Shown here piece by piece: positions 26,486 to 34,873 of a stretch of 64,000 nt of DNA (position 1 is the stretch's first letter; each line of letters opens with the position of its first letter). This DNA is from an uncultured Erythrobacter sp. (GTDB lineage Bacteria; Pseudomonadota; Alphaproteobacteria; Sphingomonadales; Sphingomonadaceae): positions 593,501 through 657,500 of the forward strand of contig NZ_CANMPJ010000001.1 of assembly GCF_947499705.1 (NCBI RefSeq), read 5' to 3'. The notes under the pieces are model-generated. The model was not told where the DNA came from, made no database searches, and saw only the letters and a list, made by a program, of their open reading frames with translations. The position numbers were made by a program, and so were the translations under genes.

Positions 26486-27676
26486 ATGATCCGACTGATA
26501 CTTGCGGCGCTGGCGCTGATCACCGCTGCGCCCGCGCTAGCCGAGACGCATACGATTGCCGCCGGCGAAGGCGCGCAGGAACGTTTGCAGGAGGCGCTGA
26601 TCCTCGCCGAGCCGGGTGACACGATCCTGCTCGAAGCGGGCCGGTTCGAGATGACCGATGGGCTCAGCCTCGATGTCGACAATGTCACGCTCAAAGGCGC
26701 GGGCATGAACGCCAGCGTGCTAGACTTCACCAATCAGGCGGGAGCGGGCGAGGGGCTGCTCGTCACATCCGACGGCGTGACCTTGCGGAATTTCGGGATC
26801 GAGAATGCCAAGGGCGACGGGATCAAATCCAAGGGTGCTGATCAGATCGTCTATCATGCGGTCCGGGTCGAATGGACCAATGGACCGGATGCTACCAACG
26901 GTGCCTACGGGATCTACCCGGTCGAGGCGCGCGATATTCTGGTGCAAGACAGTTATGTGCGCGGTGCTTCGGATGCCGGTATCTATGTCGGTCAGTCCGA
27001 GAACATCATCGTCCGGCGCAACCGCGTGGTCGAGAATGTTGCCGGGATCGAAATCGAGAACAGCAATTTTGCCGAGGTCACCGAGAACCTGACGACCAAG
27101 AATACCGGCGGCATTCTGGTGTTCGATTTGCCAGGGCTGCCCAAGGTCGGCGGCGGCTCGGTGCTCGTCGCGCGCAATGCGATCATCGACAACAACACCG
27201 ATAACTTCGCACCCGAAGGCAACATCGTTGCCAGCGTTCCTGCGGGTACAGGGGTGATGGTGATGGCCAACAAAGGCGTGCAAGTGCTCGACAACGCGCT
27301 GGTCAACAATTCCACCAGCCACGTGATGCTGATCGCCTACACGCAGGACTACAATGATGATCGCTACCAGCCTCGCCCGGTCGACGTTGTGGTGCGCGGC
27401 AATATCTATGGCACAGGGGGCAACGCGCCGGACTTCCCCGGCGGCGAGCAACTGGCCGCGATGACGGGCGGCACTCTGCCGCACATCATGACCGATGGTT
27501 TGCACGAAGAACTGGCGGTTGAAGATCCGACACCAATTCTCTCGCTCGGCCTGACCCGCGTAGGCCAGCCTCTGACGGAGGTGAATCCATCGGTTATCAA
27601 CCCGGTGATCGCAGGCGAAACGGAAGAGCTTCCCAAGGTTGTGCTTCCTGAAGACATGGTCGCGTCGCTCGAATGA
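26486..27676 (+). CDS. Secreted parallel beta-helix protein (TIGR03805-like)
   Basis: A 396-aa protein with a signal peptide ending at ALAE (about residue 20). The body consists of right-handed beta-helix turns: VTLRNFGIENAKGDGIKSKG, VRGASDAGIYVGQSENIIV, VVENVAGIEIENSNFAEV and NLTTKNTGGILVFD. Each has the G-I-x-V and N-x-G patterns of NosD-like repeats. To my knowledge this family (TIGR03805) is regularly encoded next to a TIGR03806-type protein, which is what follows here with an ATGA overlap. It is probably periplasmic or at the cell surface. No catalytic residues can be assigned. Confidence 0.85.
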   Translation: MIRLILAALALITAAPALAETHTIAAGEGAQERLQEALILAEPGDTILLEAGRFEMTDGLSLDVDNVTLKGAGMNASVLDFTNQAGAGEGLLVTSDGVTLRNFGIENAKGDGIKSKGADQIVYHAVRVEWTNGPDATNGAYGIYPVEARDILVQDSYVRGASDAGIYVGQSENIIVRRNRVVENVAGIEIENSNFAEVTENLTTKNTGGILVFDLPGLPKVGGGSVLVARNAIIDNNTDNFAPEGNIVASVPAGTGVMVMANKGVQVLDNALVNNSTSHVMLIAYTQDYNDDRYQPRPVDVVVRGNIYGTGGNAPDFPGGEQLAAMTGGTLPHIMTDGLHEELAVEDPTPILSLGLTRVGQPLTEVNPSVINPVIAGETEELPKVVLPEDMVASLE

Positions 27677-28686
27677 AGGGTCCGCTGCTTACCTTTGCTG
27701 CGGCACTGACGGTGCTCGCCGGGGCGGTTTCGCACACCTCGGCGCGCTCACCCGCGTCAGTGAACGATGCCGCAATTTTTGACGGGATGCCGCGTGCGCT
27801 GTCGGAATTCCGGTTCTTCACTGTGCCGAGCAAGCAGGTTTCGACCACTGCAGTGCCGTATGAACTCAACACGCCGCTCTATTCGGACGGGGCCGAAAAG
27901 CTGCGTTTTATCTATGTGCCGAACGGAGAAGTGCTGAAGGCGGACGGAGACGGTCTGCTCGAATTCCCCGTGGGTAGCGCGATCATAAAGACGTTCGCAT
28001 TCGGCGAGGGGGCGGAGCGTCAATTGATCGAGACCCGCGTGCTGCTCCACCGCGCCGATGGGTGGCTGGCGCTGCCCTATCGCTGGAATGCGGAGCAAAC
28101 TGACGCGACGCTGGCTTTGGCCGGTGCGCGGCTGCCGATCACGCGCCCCGATGGCAGCGAGATCAGTTACCGCATCCCAAACAAGAATCAGTGCAAGACC
28201 TGCCACAGCAAGGACGGTGAGGTCATTCCCATCGGCCCGAAAGCGCGGAACCTCTCGCGAGAATTCCTGACGCAGCTTGTCGATGCAGAACGCATGGTCA
28301 CAATCACTGAGAACGTAGACACGCTGCCCGATTGGAATGACCGCGCGCATGCCGATACAGCTAATCTTGCCCGCGCTTATCTCGACGTGAACTGCGCGCA
28401 TTGCCATCAGCCGGGCGGCAGCGCGTCCAACTCCGGCCTCGACCTGCGGTGGGAGCAGGATGATCCACATGCGATCGGTATCCGGAAGCCGCCTGTTGCT
28501 GCAGGCCGTGGGTCAGGAGGACATCTCGTCTCCATCGCGCCGGGTAATCCCGATGCGTCGATCCTAATCCACCGAATGAGTTCGACTGAACCGGGTGTTG
28601 CTATGCCGGAATTGGGCAAGGGCACCGTTGACGAGGACGGCGTGGCAATGCTGCGCAAATGGATCGAAGGGATGCCTACATCGTGA
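27673..28686 (+). CDS. Diheme cytochrome c-like protein (SO2930/HNE_0200 family)
   Basis: A 337-aa secreted protein with an N-terminal signal segment (about residues 1-24). Two CXXCH haem-binding motifs are present: CKTCH at 174-178 and CAHCH at 241-245. VAMPELG (Met311) is a possible distal ligand of the second haem. The first about 150 residues, with PYELNTPLYSDGAEKLRF and a FPVGSAIIKTF strand, belong to the SO2930/HNE_0200 type (TIGR03806) of unknown function. It overlaps the beta-helix gene (ATGA) and the following hydrolase gene (GTGA), so the three are almost certainly translated from one message. Confidence 0.88.
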   Translation: MKGPLLTFAAALTVLAGAVSHTSARSPASVNDAAIFDGMPRALSEFRFFTVPSKQVSTTAVPYELNTPLYSDGAEKLRFIYVPNGEVLKADGDGLLEFPVGSAIIKTFAFGEGAERQLIETRVLLHRADGWLALPYRWNAEQTDATLALAGARLPITRPDGSEISYRIPNKNQCKTCHSKDGEVIPIGPKARNLSREFLTQLVDAERMVTITENVDTLPDWNDRAHADTANLARAYLDVNCAHCHQPGGSASNSGLDLRWEQDDPHAIGIRKPPVAAGRGSGGHLVSIAPGNPDASILIHRMSSTEPGVAMPELGKGTVDEDGVAMLRKWIEGMPTS

Positions 28687-29663
28687 AGTGGCTCATACGC
28701 ATCGTACTTACGTTGGCGGCCGTACTGGTCATCGCGTTCCTCGTGTTCCGTACACCTGATACCGACGCCTCAGAGATGCGGGCCAAGTATGGCGATGAGC
28801 CTTCGCAGTTTGTAAAGCTTGCAACTGGACTTACCGTACATTTACGCGATGAGGGGCCGCGCGATGCACCTGCCATCATCCTGCTGCATGGCGCGAACAG
28901 TAGCCTTCATACTTGGGACGAATGGACCCAGAGCCTTAGTGAGGAATATCGCGTCATCCGATACGATCAGGTTGGTCATGGCCTCACAGGACCGGCACCC
29001 GATGGCGACTATTCGAAGGAGCGCTTCGTCGCGGATGTCGACGCGATAGCAAATCATTTCGGGCTCGCTAGGTTTGTTCTCGCCGGCAATTCGATGGGCG
29101 GATGGGTGTCGACTGCCTATGCTATCGAACACTCAGACCGTGTGACTGGATTGGCGCTGCTCAACGCTAGCGGCGCACCACGCAACAAGGAGGAAGAGCG
29201 GCTTTACCTCGGTGCGAAGATTGCTCAGACCCCGGTGCTGAATTCGTTGATGACGACTGTCACACCGCGCAGTCTCGTGCGGTCCAGTCTGGAAGATGCG
29301 GTCGCTGATCCTGCATCCATTTCCGACGTAGAGGTCGAACGCTACTGGGAGCTTTTGCGCTATCCCGGCAATCGCCAGGCAGTGGTTGATCGCGCAAACA
29401 CCGCCCGAGGTGGTCCGTTCGATCCAGTTGATATCGCAGCTTTGCCGATGCCAGCGCTGATTATCTGGGGTGAAGAAGATCGGGTTACACCTGTAAGCGG
29501 CGCCGAATGGTATGCCGAGCATCTGGCAAACGACACCACGGTGATATATCCCGATGTGGCCCATCTTCCGATGGAAGAAGCCGCCGATGCATCAGTTGCC
29601 GACTTCAAATCGTGGCTCGCTAACCTCGAATTAACCAACCAAGACACTCAATCCGAACAATAG
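28683..29663 (+). CDS. Membrane-anchored alpha/beta hydrolase
   Basis: A 326-aa protein when started at GTG 28683, which overlaps the cytochrome stop as GTGA. One hydrophobic anchor (KWLIRIVLTLAAVLVIAFLVF) is followed by an alpha/beta-hydrolase fold: the oxyanion strand ILLHGANSS, nucleophile elbow GNSMGG with the catalytic serine, an acid in IIWGEEDRVTP, and the histidine in DVAHLPMEEA. It resembles carbon-carbon bond hydrolases and epoxide hydrolase-like enzymes, but the substrate is unknown. The anchor should place the enzyme on the periplasmic side, together with the beta-helix protein and cytochrome. Confidence 0.85.
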   Translation: MKWLIRIVLTLAAVLVIAFLVFRTPDTDASEMRAKYGDEPSQFVKLATGLTVHLRDEGPRDAPAIILLHGANSSLHTWDEWTQSLSEEYRVIRYDQVGHGLTGPAPDGDYSKERFVADVDAIANHFGLARFVLAGNSMGGWVSTAYAIEHSDRVTGLALLNASGAPRNKEEERLYLGAKIAQTPVLNSLMTTVTPRSLVRSSLEDAVADPASISDVEVERYWELLRYPGNRQAVVDRANTARGGPFDPVDIAALPMPALIIWGEEDRVTPVSGAEWYAEHLANDTTVIYPDVAHLPMEEAADASVADFKSWLANLELTNQDTQSEQ

Positions 29664-29739
29664 TCTGCCGCCTATGGACGGCGGTTCGGGTTGGTCGCTA
29701 AACCGGCGCTCTTCCCCCTTTTGGATTCGAGGAAATTCC

Positions 29740-30444
29740 GTGCGCAAATTGGGCCTGATCGGCGGCATGAGCTGGGTGTCGACCGGCATGTATTACGACC
29801 GCATCAACCGTATCGTGCAGAAACGCGCTGCCCCGATGGCGAGCGCGCCGATGCTGATCGAGAGCCTCGATTTCTGCCAGCTCTACGGGCTTCGCGACGA
29901 CAAGGACTGGAAACGCGCGGCCGACGTCTTGTGTGAAAGCGCAAAGCGTCTGGAAGGGGCGGGGGCCGAAGCGCTCATCATCGGTGCCAACTCCATGCAC
30001 AAACTCTATGATGACGTTGCTGCGGCGGTCGATATCCCGATCCTGCACATCGCCGACTATGTCGGAAAGGCGCTGAAACAGGCGGGCCACAAGAGCGCTG
30101 CGCTAATTGGTACGCGCAATGTCATGACCGAGAGTTTCTATCGTAAACGGCTGGTCGCGCACGGCATCGACCTGTTGCCCCCCAACATGGCGAACGTCGA
30201 GATGCTCGATAAGATCATCTATGAAGAGCTCATGGTCGGTAAGGTCACGCGCGATGCAGAACGCGCGATGAAGACGATCATCACCAACAAGTCTCAGGAA
30301 GGCGCCGAAGCGATTGTCCTGGCTTCGACCGAGCTGGCGCTGGTCGTCGATGTCGATGCCAATGTCCTGCCGGTGTTCGATTCCACCCGCATCCATTGCC
30401 GCGCGGCGGCGGACTGGGTGCTCGAAGAAGAAGCGGTGAATTAG
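29740..30444 (+). CDS. Aspartate/glutamate racemase-family protein lacking both catalytic cysteines
   Basis: A 234-aa protein started at GTG 29740 (RKLGLIGGMSW); the frame upstream to 29674 has no family similarity. The fold is clear from LGLIGGMSWVSTGMYYD and the two pseudo-symmetric halves. The two catalytic Cys positions are replaced: the usual CNT-x-H reads GANSMH (82-87, Ala83), and the usual GCTE reads ASTE (195-198, Ser196). Enzymes with one Cys replaced are known (YgeA-like Thr/Cys), but I know of none with both lost. Activity as a racemase is doubtful. It follows the hydrolase gene after 76 bp. Confidence 0.85.
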   Translation: MRKLGLIGGMSWVSTGMYYDRINRIVQKRAAPMASAPMLIESLDFCQLYGLRDDKDWKRAADVLCESAKRLEGAGAEALIIGANSMHKLYDDVAAAVDIPILHIADYVGKALKQAGHKSAALIGTRNVMTESFYRKRLVAHGIDLLPPNMANVEMLDKIIYEELMVGKVTRDAERAMKTIITNKSQEGAEAIVLASTELALVVDVDANVLPVFDSTRIHCRAAADWVLEEEAVN

Positions 30445-30771
30445 TCTGCGGCCCGTCCACGCTGAAACACGTTTTGCCGAAACCTGGCATTTGTCCGGGT
30501 GTGTCCGGTCCGAGCCACGCGTAGCTGCGATGTCGGAATTTGTCATCGAAATGTAACGAGCAAGTTCCGGGTCTTCGGGTCGCACCGTTGGCCCTTGGGG
30601 CCGCTCTCACCCCACACACCCGGGAGCGGTCCCAATCAACCCTCACGATCTCAACCTGTGCAAGTTCACGTGCCAACGGCCGTGTCTGTCCACGGCTATT
30701 GGCGATTTTTGAGGTAGGTTGCCGATCTGTTCCCGTTGAGGGTGGCCAAGCGCTGACCTAACTCAAGCTGC
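30445..30771. other. Intergenic region without a recognised gene
   Basis: About 327 bp between the racemase-family gene and dgt. I see one stem (CCGCTCTC / GGGAGCGG, 30601-30629, 13-nt loop, one G-U pair) and several short GC-rich inverted repeats. I find no signature of RNase P RNA, 4.5S RNA, tmRNA or a tRNA, and no coding stretch with a good ribosome-binding site. An unannotated small RNA cannot be excluded. Confidence 0.45.
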
Positions 30772-31944
30772 ATGACCCGCGCCCCCTACGCCGCCGATCC
30801 CGCCCAGCATGGCGGACGCGAATTTGGCGTGCAGCGCAGCAATGCAGGCGCAGAACAGCGCGGGCCGCGAAGCGATTTTCAGCGCGACCGGGACCGCATC
30901 ATTCATTCGATGAGCTTCCGGCGGCTGAAATCGAAGACGCAGGTCTTCATCGCCCCCGATGGTGACCACTATCGCACCAGACTGACGCACAGCCTTGAAG
31001 TCGCGCAGATCGGGCGGGTGTTGGCACGCGCGCTTGGATTGGACGAAGATCTGACCGAAGCACTGTGCCTCGCGCATGATCTGGGCCATCCGCCGTTCGG
31101 TCATGCGGGCGAGGATGCATTGTCTGACGCGATGACGGCGCATGGCGGCTTCTGCCACAATGCTCAGGCGTTACGCACCGTGATGCGGCTTGAATCGCCC
31201 TATCCCGAACATGACGGGCTGAACCTGACATGGGACCTGCTGGAAGGCTTGGCGAAGCACAACGGACCGATCACAGAGCCGGGCTGGGCGCTGGCCGAAC
31301 TCGACGCGGCCTTCCCGCTCCAATTCAGTGCCTGGCCATCTCTGGAAGCGCAGATTGCAGCGGTGTCGGACGACATTGCCTATGACAATCACGACATAGA
31401 CGATGGCCTTCGTGCGGGCTTTCTGGACCTCGACGACCTGCTCGAACTGGATTTCCTCGCACAGCAGTGGCGGGCGGTCGAAAAACGCTTTCCCAATGCC
31501 CCACGAGAGCGCCAATTGCGCGAGCTTGTGCGCGATCAAATTGGCCTGATGGTCAATGATGTGCTTGAGTACACGAATGCCCAGGTCGCAGGGTACATGT
31601 CGGTCGCCGAAATTCGCGCGGCTGGCCAGCAATTGGCGGGCTTTTCGCCTGCGATGACAGAACACGAACGGGCGCTCAAGAAGTTCATGTACGACAAGCT
31701 CTATTACCATCCCGAACAGGTATCGGCAGCGACCCGGGCCCGAGATGTGGTGGCGAAGCTGTTCGCGGCCTATTCGCAGGATGCGACGCTTATGCCGAAT
31801 GAGTGGCGGCAGCGCTTGCCCGCTGAACAGCCGGACCGAGCCCGTATGATCGCCGACTTCATCGCCGGCATGAGTGACCGATTTGCCATGCAGTCCTGCG
31901 CGGCAATTTATGGCGAGCAACCAAGCGGGCTCACCAATGTCTGA
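30772..31944 (+). CDS. dgt: Deoxyguanosinetriphosphate triphosphohydrolase-like protein
   Basis: A 390-aa HD-domain enzyme that splits dNTPs, typically dGTP, into deoxynucleoside and triphosphate. The HD metal site is visible: THSLEVAQIGR supplies the first His, CLAHDLGHPPFGHAGED the His-Asp pair and following histidines, and DDIAYDNHDIDD the last Asp. The N-terminal RDRDRIIHSMSFRRLKSKTQVF block is typical of the bacterial dGTPase-like group (type 2). The next gene starts inside its last codons (8-bp overlap), so they form an operon. Confidence 0.92.
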   Translation: MTRAPYAADPAQHGGREFGVQRSNAGAEQRGPRSDFQRDRDRIIHSMSFRRLKSKTQVFIAPDGDHYRTRLTHSLEVAQIGRVLARALGLDEDLTEALCLAHDLGHPPFGHAGEDALSDAMTAHGGFCHNAQALRTVMRLESPYPEHDGLNLTWDLLEGLAKHNGPITEPGWALAELDAAFPLQFSAWPSLEAQIAAVSDDIAYDNHDIDDGLRAGFLDLDDLLELDFLAQQWRAVEKRFPNAPRERQLRELVRDQIGLMVNDVLEYTNAQVAGYMSVAEIRAAGQQLAGFSPAMTEHERALKKFMYDKLYYHPEQVSAATRARDVVAKLFAAYSQDATLMPNEWRQRLPAEQPDRARMIADFIAGMSDRFAMQSCAAIYGEQPSGLTNV

Positions 31945-32761
31945 CCGGCGGAAAGCGCTCGAATTTGGCAAGAACAAGCCGGATTTCCGGCGGAAGAATG
32001 AACGCTATTCGCCTAACGAGCAGCCTGAACCGAGCACGGTTGCGGTCAAGTTAGGCCCGACGCGAATTGGGCTGGTTGGCGCCACCGGGCTGATTGGCAC
32101 GCGCGTGATCGAGATCGCCAGCGCCAGCGATGAAGCGCGGATCGTCGGCATCGCGCGGCGTGAGGCCAAACTGCCCGATGGCGCCCGGATGGAAATGTTC
32201 GTCGCGGAATCGGAAAAATGGGGTGAAGTTCTCGAAGCAGTGCAGCCGCGATCTCTGATCTGCGCTCTCGGCACGACAATGAGCAAGGTCGGCGGAGACG
32301 AAGATGCTTTCCGAGCTGTCGATCAGGACCTGATTATTGCCACCGCCGAGGCCGCCGTGGCGGCTGGAGTGCCCAACATGGTGCTGGTTAGCTCTGCGGG
32401 CGCGGACCCGATGTCGAAGAACTTCTATCTTCGCGTGAAGGGCGAAACCGAGAAACTGATCTCCAAGGTTGGGCTCAAGCGGCTGGACATTCTGCGGCCC
32501 GGTCTGCTGCGAGGCGTTCGGGAGGACGATTTCCGGCTGGTCGAAAAGCTGGCCATGGTGGCCAGCCCGATCACCGATCCGCTGCTGCCGCAAAAGTGGG
32601 CGATGTACCGATCAATCGACGCCGACCTCGTCGCAGAAGCTGCCCTGGGTCTCGGGATGCGCAAGGCTGCGGGCCGGTTCACACATGACAACGAAGGCAT
32701 GAAACGCGCCGCCCGTGAATGGCGCAACGCGGTAGAGCGTCACGCTCCGAAAGAGGACTGA
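31937..32761 (+). CDS. NAD(P)H-binding atypical SDR protein
   Basis: A 274-aa protein started at ATG 31937, overlapping the end of dgt by 8 bp. About 45 polar residues precede a Rossmann fold beginning RIGLVGATGLIGTRVIEIA, whose GATGLIG loop marks the atypical SDR / NAD(P)H-binding group (YwnB, HTATIP2-like). A serine in LVSSAGADP and a tyrosine in NFYLRVKGETE form a possible S-YxxxK-like pair. This type often acts as a reductase or a regulator that senses NADPH. The N-terminal basic tail (FGKNKPDFRRKNER) is unusual for the family. The substrate is unknown. Confidence 0.85.
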   Translation: MSDRRKALEFGKNKPDFRRKNERYSPNEQPEPSTVAVKLGPTRIGLVGATGLIGTRVIEIASASDEARIVGIARREAKLPDGARMEMFVAESEKWGEVLEAVQPRSLICALGTTMSKVGGDEDAFRAVDQDLIIATAEAAVAAGVPNMVLVSSAGADPMSKNFYLRVKGETEKLISKVGLKRLDILRPGLLRGVREDDFRLVEKLAMVASPITDPLLPQKWAMYRSIDADLVAEAALGLGMRKAAGRFTHDNEGMKRAAREWRNAVERHAPKED

Positions 32762-32764
32762 CCG

Positions 32765-33211
32765 TTGGATTGGAACTTCGTTTTCAGCGCGGTCAATGTG
32801 CTGGCGCTGATTGCGTGGGTGGCGCTTATCGCTCTGCCGCGTTGGCCTGCTCTGCTTTCCGCATTGACCTATCTTGGAGTTGGTCTGCTCTGCCTGATCT
32901 ATGCGATCTGTCTGATCGGCGTGCTGAGCGGGTTCATCCCGGCGGGCGAGGGCGGGGCAGACTTTACCACCATCGAAGGTGTACGCTCGATTTTCTCCAG
33001 CGATGTCGGCGTGACGATCGGCTGGACGCATTACCTCGCATTCGACCTGTTTGTTGGCTTGTGGATCGCACGCGATGCGGATGCGAAGTTCTTCTCGCGC
33101 ATCGTGCAGGCACCGATATTGCTGGCGACCTTCCTCGCCGGACCGCTTGGCTTACTGATCTGGCTGATAGTGCGCGAGCCCTATGCGCGCTCCAGCGGAC
33201 GACTTCGTTAA
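32765..33211 (+). CDS. ABA4-like family membrane protein
   Basis: A 148-aa protein with four hydrophobic helices (about residues 5-24, 29-55, 85-102 and 112-136) and a conserved TIGWTHYLAFDLFVGLWIARDA segment, which marks the ABA4-like (DUF4281) family. The plant member, Arabidopsis ABA4, is needed for neoxanthin formation. The bacterial role is unclear. The start is TTG 32765 with AGAGGA about 8 nt upstream, 3 bp after the previous stop, so it is in the dgt operon. No carotenoid genes are seen nearby. Confidence 0.85.
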   Translation: MDWNFVFSAVNVLALIAWVALIALPRWPALLSALTYLGVGLLCLIYAICLIGVLSGFIPAGEGGADFTTIEGVRSIFSSDVGVTIGWTHYLAFDLFVGLWIARDADAKFFSRIVQAPILLATFLAGPLGLLIWLIVREPYARSSGRLR

Positions 33212-33308
33212 GGGGCAGGTGCACGGCCTAGCGCAAAAGAGCTTTGAGCGTGCGTGCCTCTTGGCCTAAGCCTTTGCCAACGAACCTCTTGTGGGAGAGA
33301 GCACGGCC

Positions 33309-34871
33309 ATGGCGAACAACGCCCATCACGACTTTTTTACCTTCGACGAAATCCTGAACTTCTGGGCTGAAAAGCGCCCCGACGGCCCGGCATTTGAGCA
33401 GGAAGGCCGGATCACCTCTTATGGTGATCTTGATACGCTGACCCGTCGATTGATCGGAGTCTTCCAGTCAAAGGGGATCACCAAGGGTGACCGGATCGCT
33501 TGGCTCGGTAAGAATGAAGATAGCTACTGCATCTTCTATCTCGCTGCGGCGCGGATGGGCGCGGTGATGGTGCCAGTCGGTTGGAGGCTCGCTCCGCCGG
33601 AGATTGCGTACATCCTCAACGATACCGGCGCAAAGCTGGTGTTTGCAGGTGAGGAATTCGTCGAAACGGCGAGCGGTGTGGCTGCGGACCTTCCCGCCAA
33701 ACCCGAAGTGATCAGCGTCAGCGCCGCACATTCGCTGGCTGCCTCTCAAGAGCCTACCGTCTATTCCCCGCCGACTGCGGATGAGCCAATCCTGCAGCTC
33801 TACACCTCCGGAACGACCGGCAATCCCAAAGGCGCGGTTTTATCCAACGCCAACCTGCTCGGCCTTCGCAACCCGGGCAACGAAGCGGGGTTGGAGTGGA
33901 ACTTCTTTGAAGCCGATGATTGCATGCTGATCGCCATGCCCTGCGCGCATATTGGTGGCACGGGCTTGATCAACATCGGCATCGCCAACGGCATTCGGAA
34001 CCTCATCCAGGCCGAGTTTACGCCCGTCGGCGTGCTGGAAGCGATTGAGAACGGTGCGACCCATCTGTTCATCGTTCCGGCTGCCTTGCAGATGGTGGTG
34101 CAGCATCCGCGTGCGGCGGAGACCGATTTCAGCCATCTCAAATACCTGATGTACGGGGCTGCGCCGATGCCGCTTGAGTTGCTCAAGCAAGCGGTGAAGA
34201 CCATGCCCAATGCGGGCTTTCTGCAAGCCTACGGTATGACTGAGACCAGCGGCACGATCTCGATCCTTCCGCCGTCTGATCACGTCCTCGAAGGTAATGA
34301 GCGAATGCGCTCGGCAGGCAAAGCCGTGCCGGGGGCAGAGATAGAAGTGCGCGGACCGGATAACGCAGAAGTGCCGCGCGGCGAGATCGGCGAGGTCTGC
34401 ATTAAGTCACCGTCGAACACGGCAGGCTATTGGAAGCTGCCCGAAGCCACCGCCAGCACCATCGATGACGACGGCTGGCTCCACACCGGTGATGCGGGCG
34501 TGATGGATGAGGACGGCTACGTCTACATTCAGGACCGCATTAAGGACATGATCATCTCGGGCGGCGAAAACGTCTATCCGGCGGAAGTCGAGAATGCGAT
34601 CTTTGGGCACCCGGCAATTGCCGAAGTGGCGGTGATCGGTGTGCCGTCCGAGAAATGGGGCGAAGAAGTAAAAGCCTGCGTGGTCTGCAAACCGGGCTCC
34701 GAGATCGATGAAGGCGAAGTGATCGCCTATACGCGTGAACGGATTGCCGCTTTCAAGGCTCCCAAAAGCGTCGATGTGATCCCCGAAATGCCGCGCAACC
34801 CGTCAGGCAAGATCCTGCGCCGACAGCTGCGCGAACCCTACTGGGAAGGGCAGGAACGGCAGGTCAGCTAG
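33309..34871 (+). CDS. Acyl-CoA synthetase (AMP-dependent ligase)
   Basis: A 520-aa member of the ANL adenylating family that activates a carboxylic acid with ATP and transfers it to CoA. The P-loop YTSGTTGNPKGAV begins at residue 165. A5 is AYGMTETSG, A7 is HTGDAGVMDEDGYVYI, and A8 is DRIKDMIISGGENVYP. The catalytic lysine is in NPSGKILRR near the end. ATG 33309 has GGGAGAG about 8 nt upstream and is preferred over GTG 33291. It resembles medium/long-chain fatty-acyl or steroid-side-chain ligases (FadD-like). The exact acid is unknown. Confidence 0.9.
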   Translation: MANNAHHDFFTFDEILNFWAEKRPDGPAFEQEGRITSYGDLDTLTRRLIGVFQSKGITKGDRIAWLGKNEDSYCIFYLAAARMGAVMVPVGWRLAPPEIAYILNDTGAKLVFAGEEFVETASGVAADLPAKPEVISVSAAHSLAASQEPTVYSPPTADEPILQLYTSGTTGNPKGAVLSNANLLGLRNPGNEAGLEWNFFEADDCMLIAMPCAHIGGTGLINIGIANGIRNLIQAEFTPVGVLEAIENGATHLFIVPAALQMVVQHPRAAETDFSHLKYLMYGAAPMPLELLKQAVKTMPNAGFLQAYGMTETSGTISILPPSDHVLEGNERMRSAGKAVPGAEIEVRGPDNAEVPRGEIGEVCIKSPSNTAGYWKLPEATASTIDDDGWLHTGDAGVMDEDGYVYIQDRIKDMIISGGENVYPAEVENAIFGHPAIAEVAVIGVPSEKWGEEVKACVVCKPGSEIDEGEVIAYTRERIAAFKAPKSVDVIPEMPRNPSGKILRRQLREPYWEGQERQVS

Positions 34872-34873
34872 GT

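Noticed and set aside
30445..30771. Housekeeping RNA (RNase P, 4.5S, 6S or tmRNA)
   Set aside because: None of the conserved core sequences I know for these RNAs can be found.
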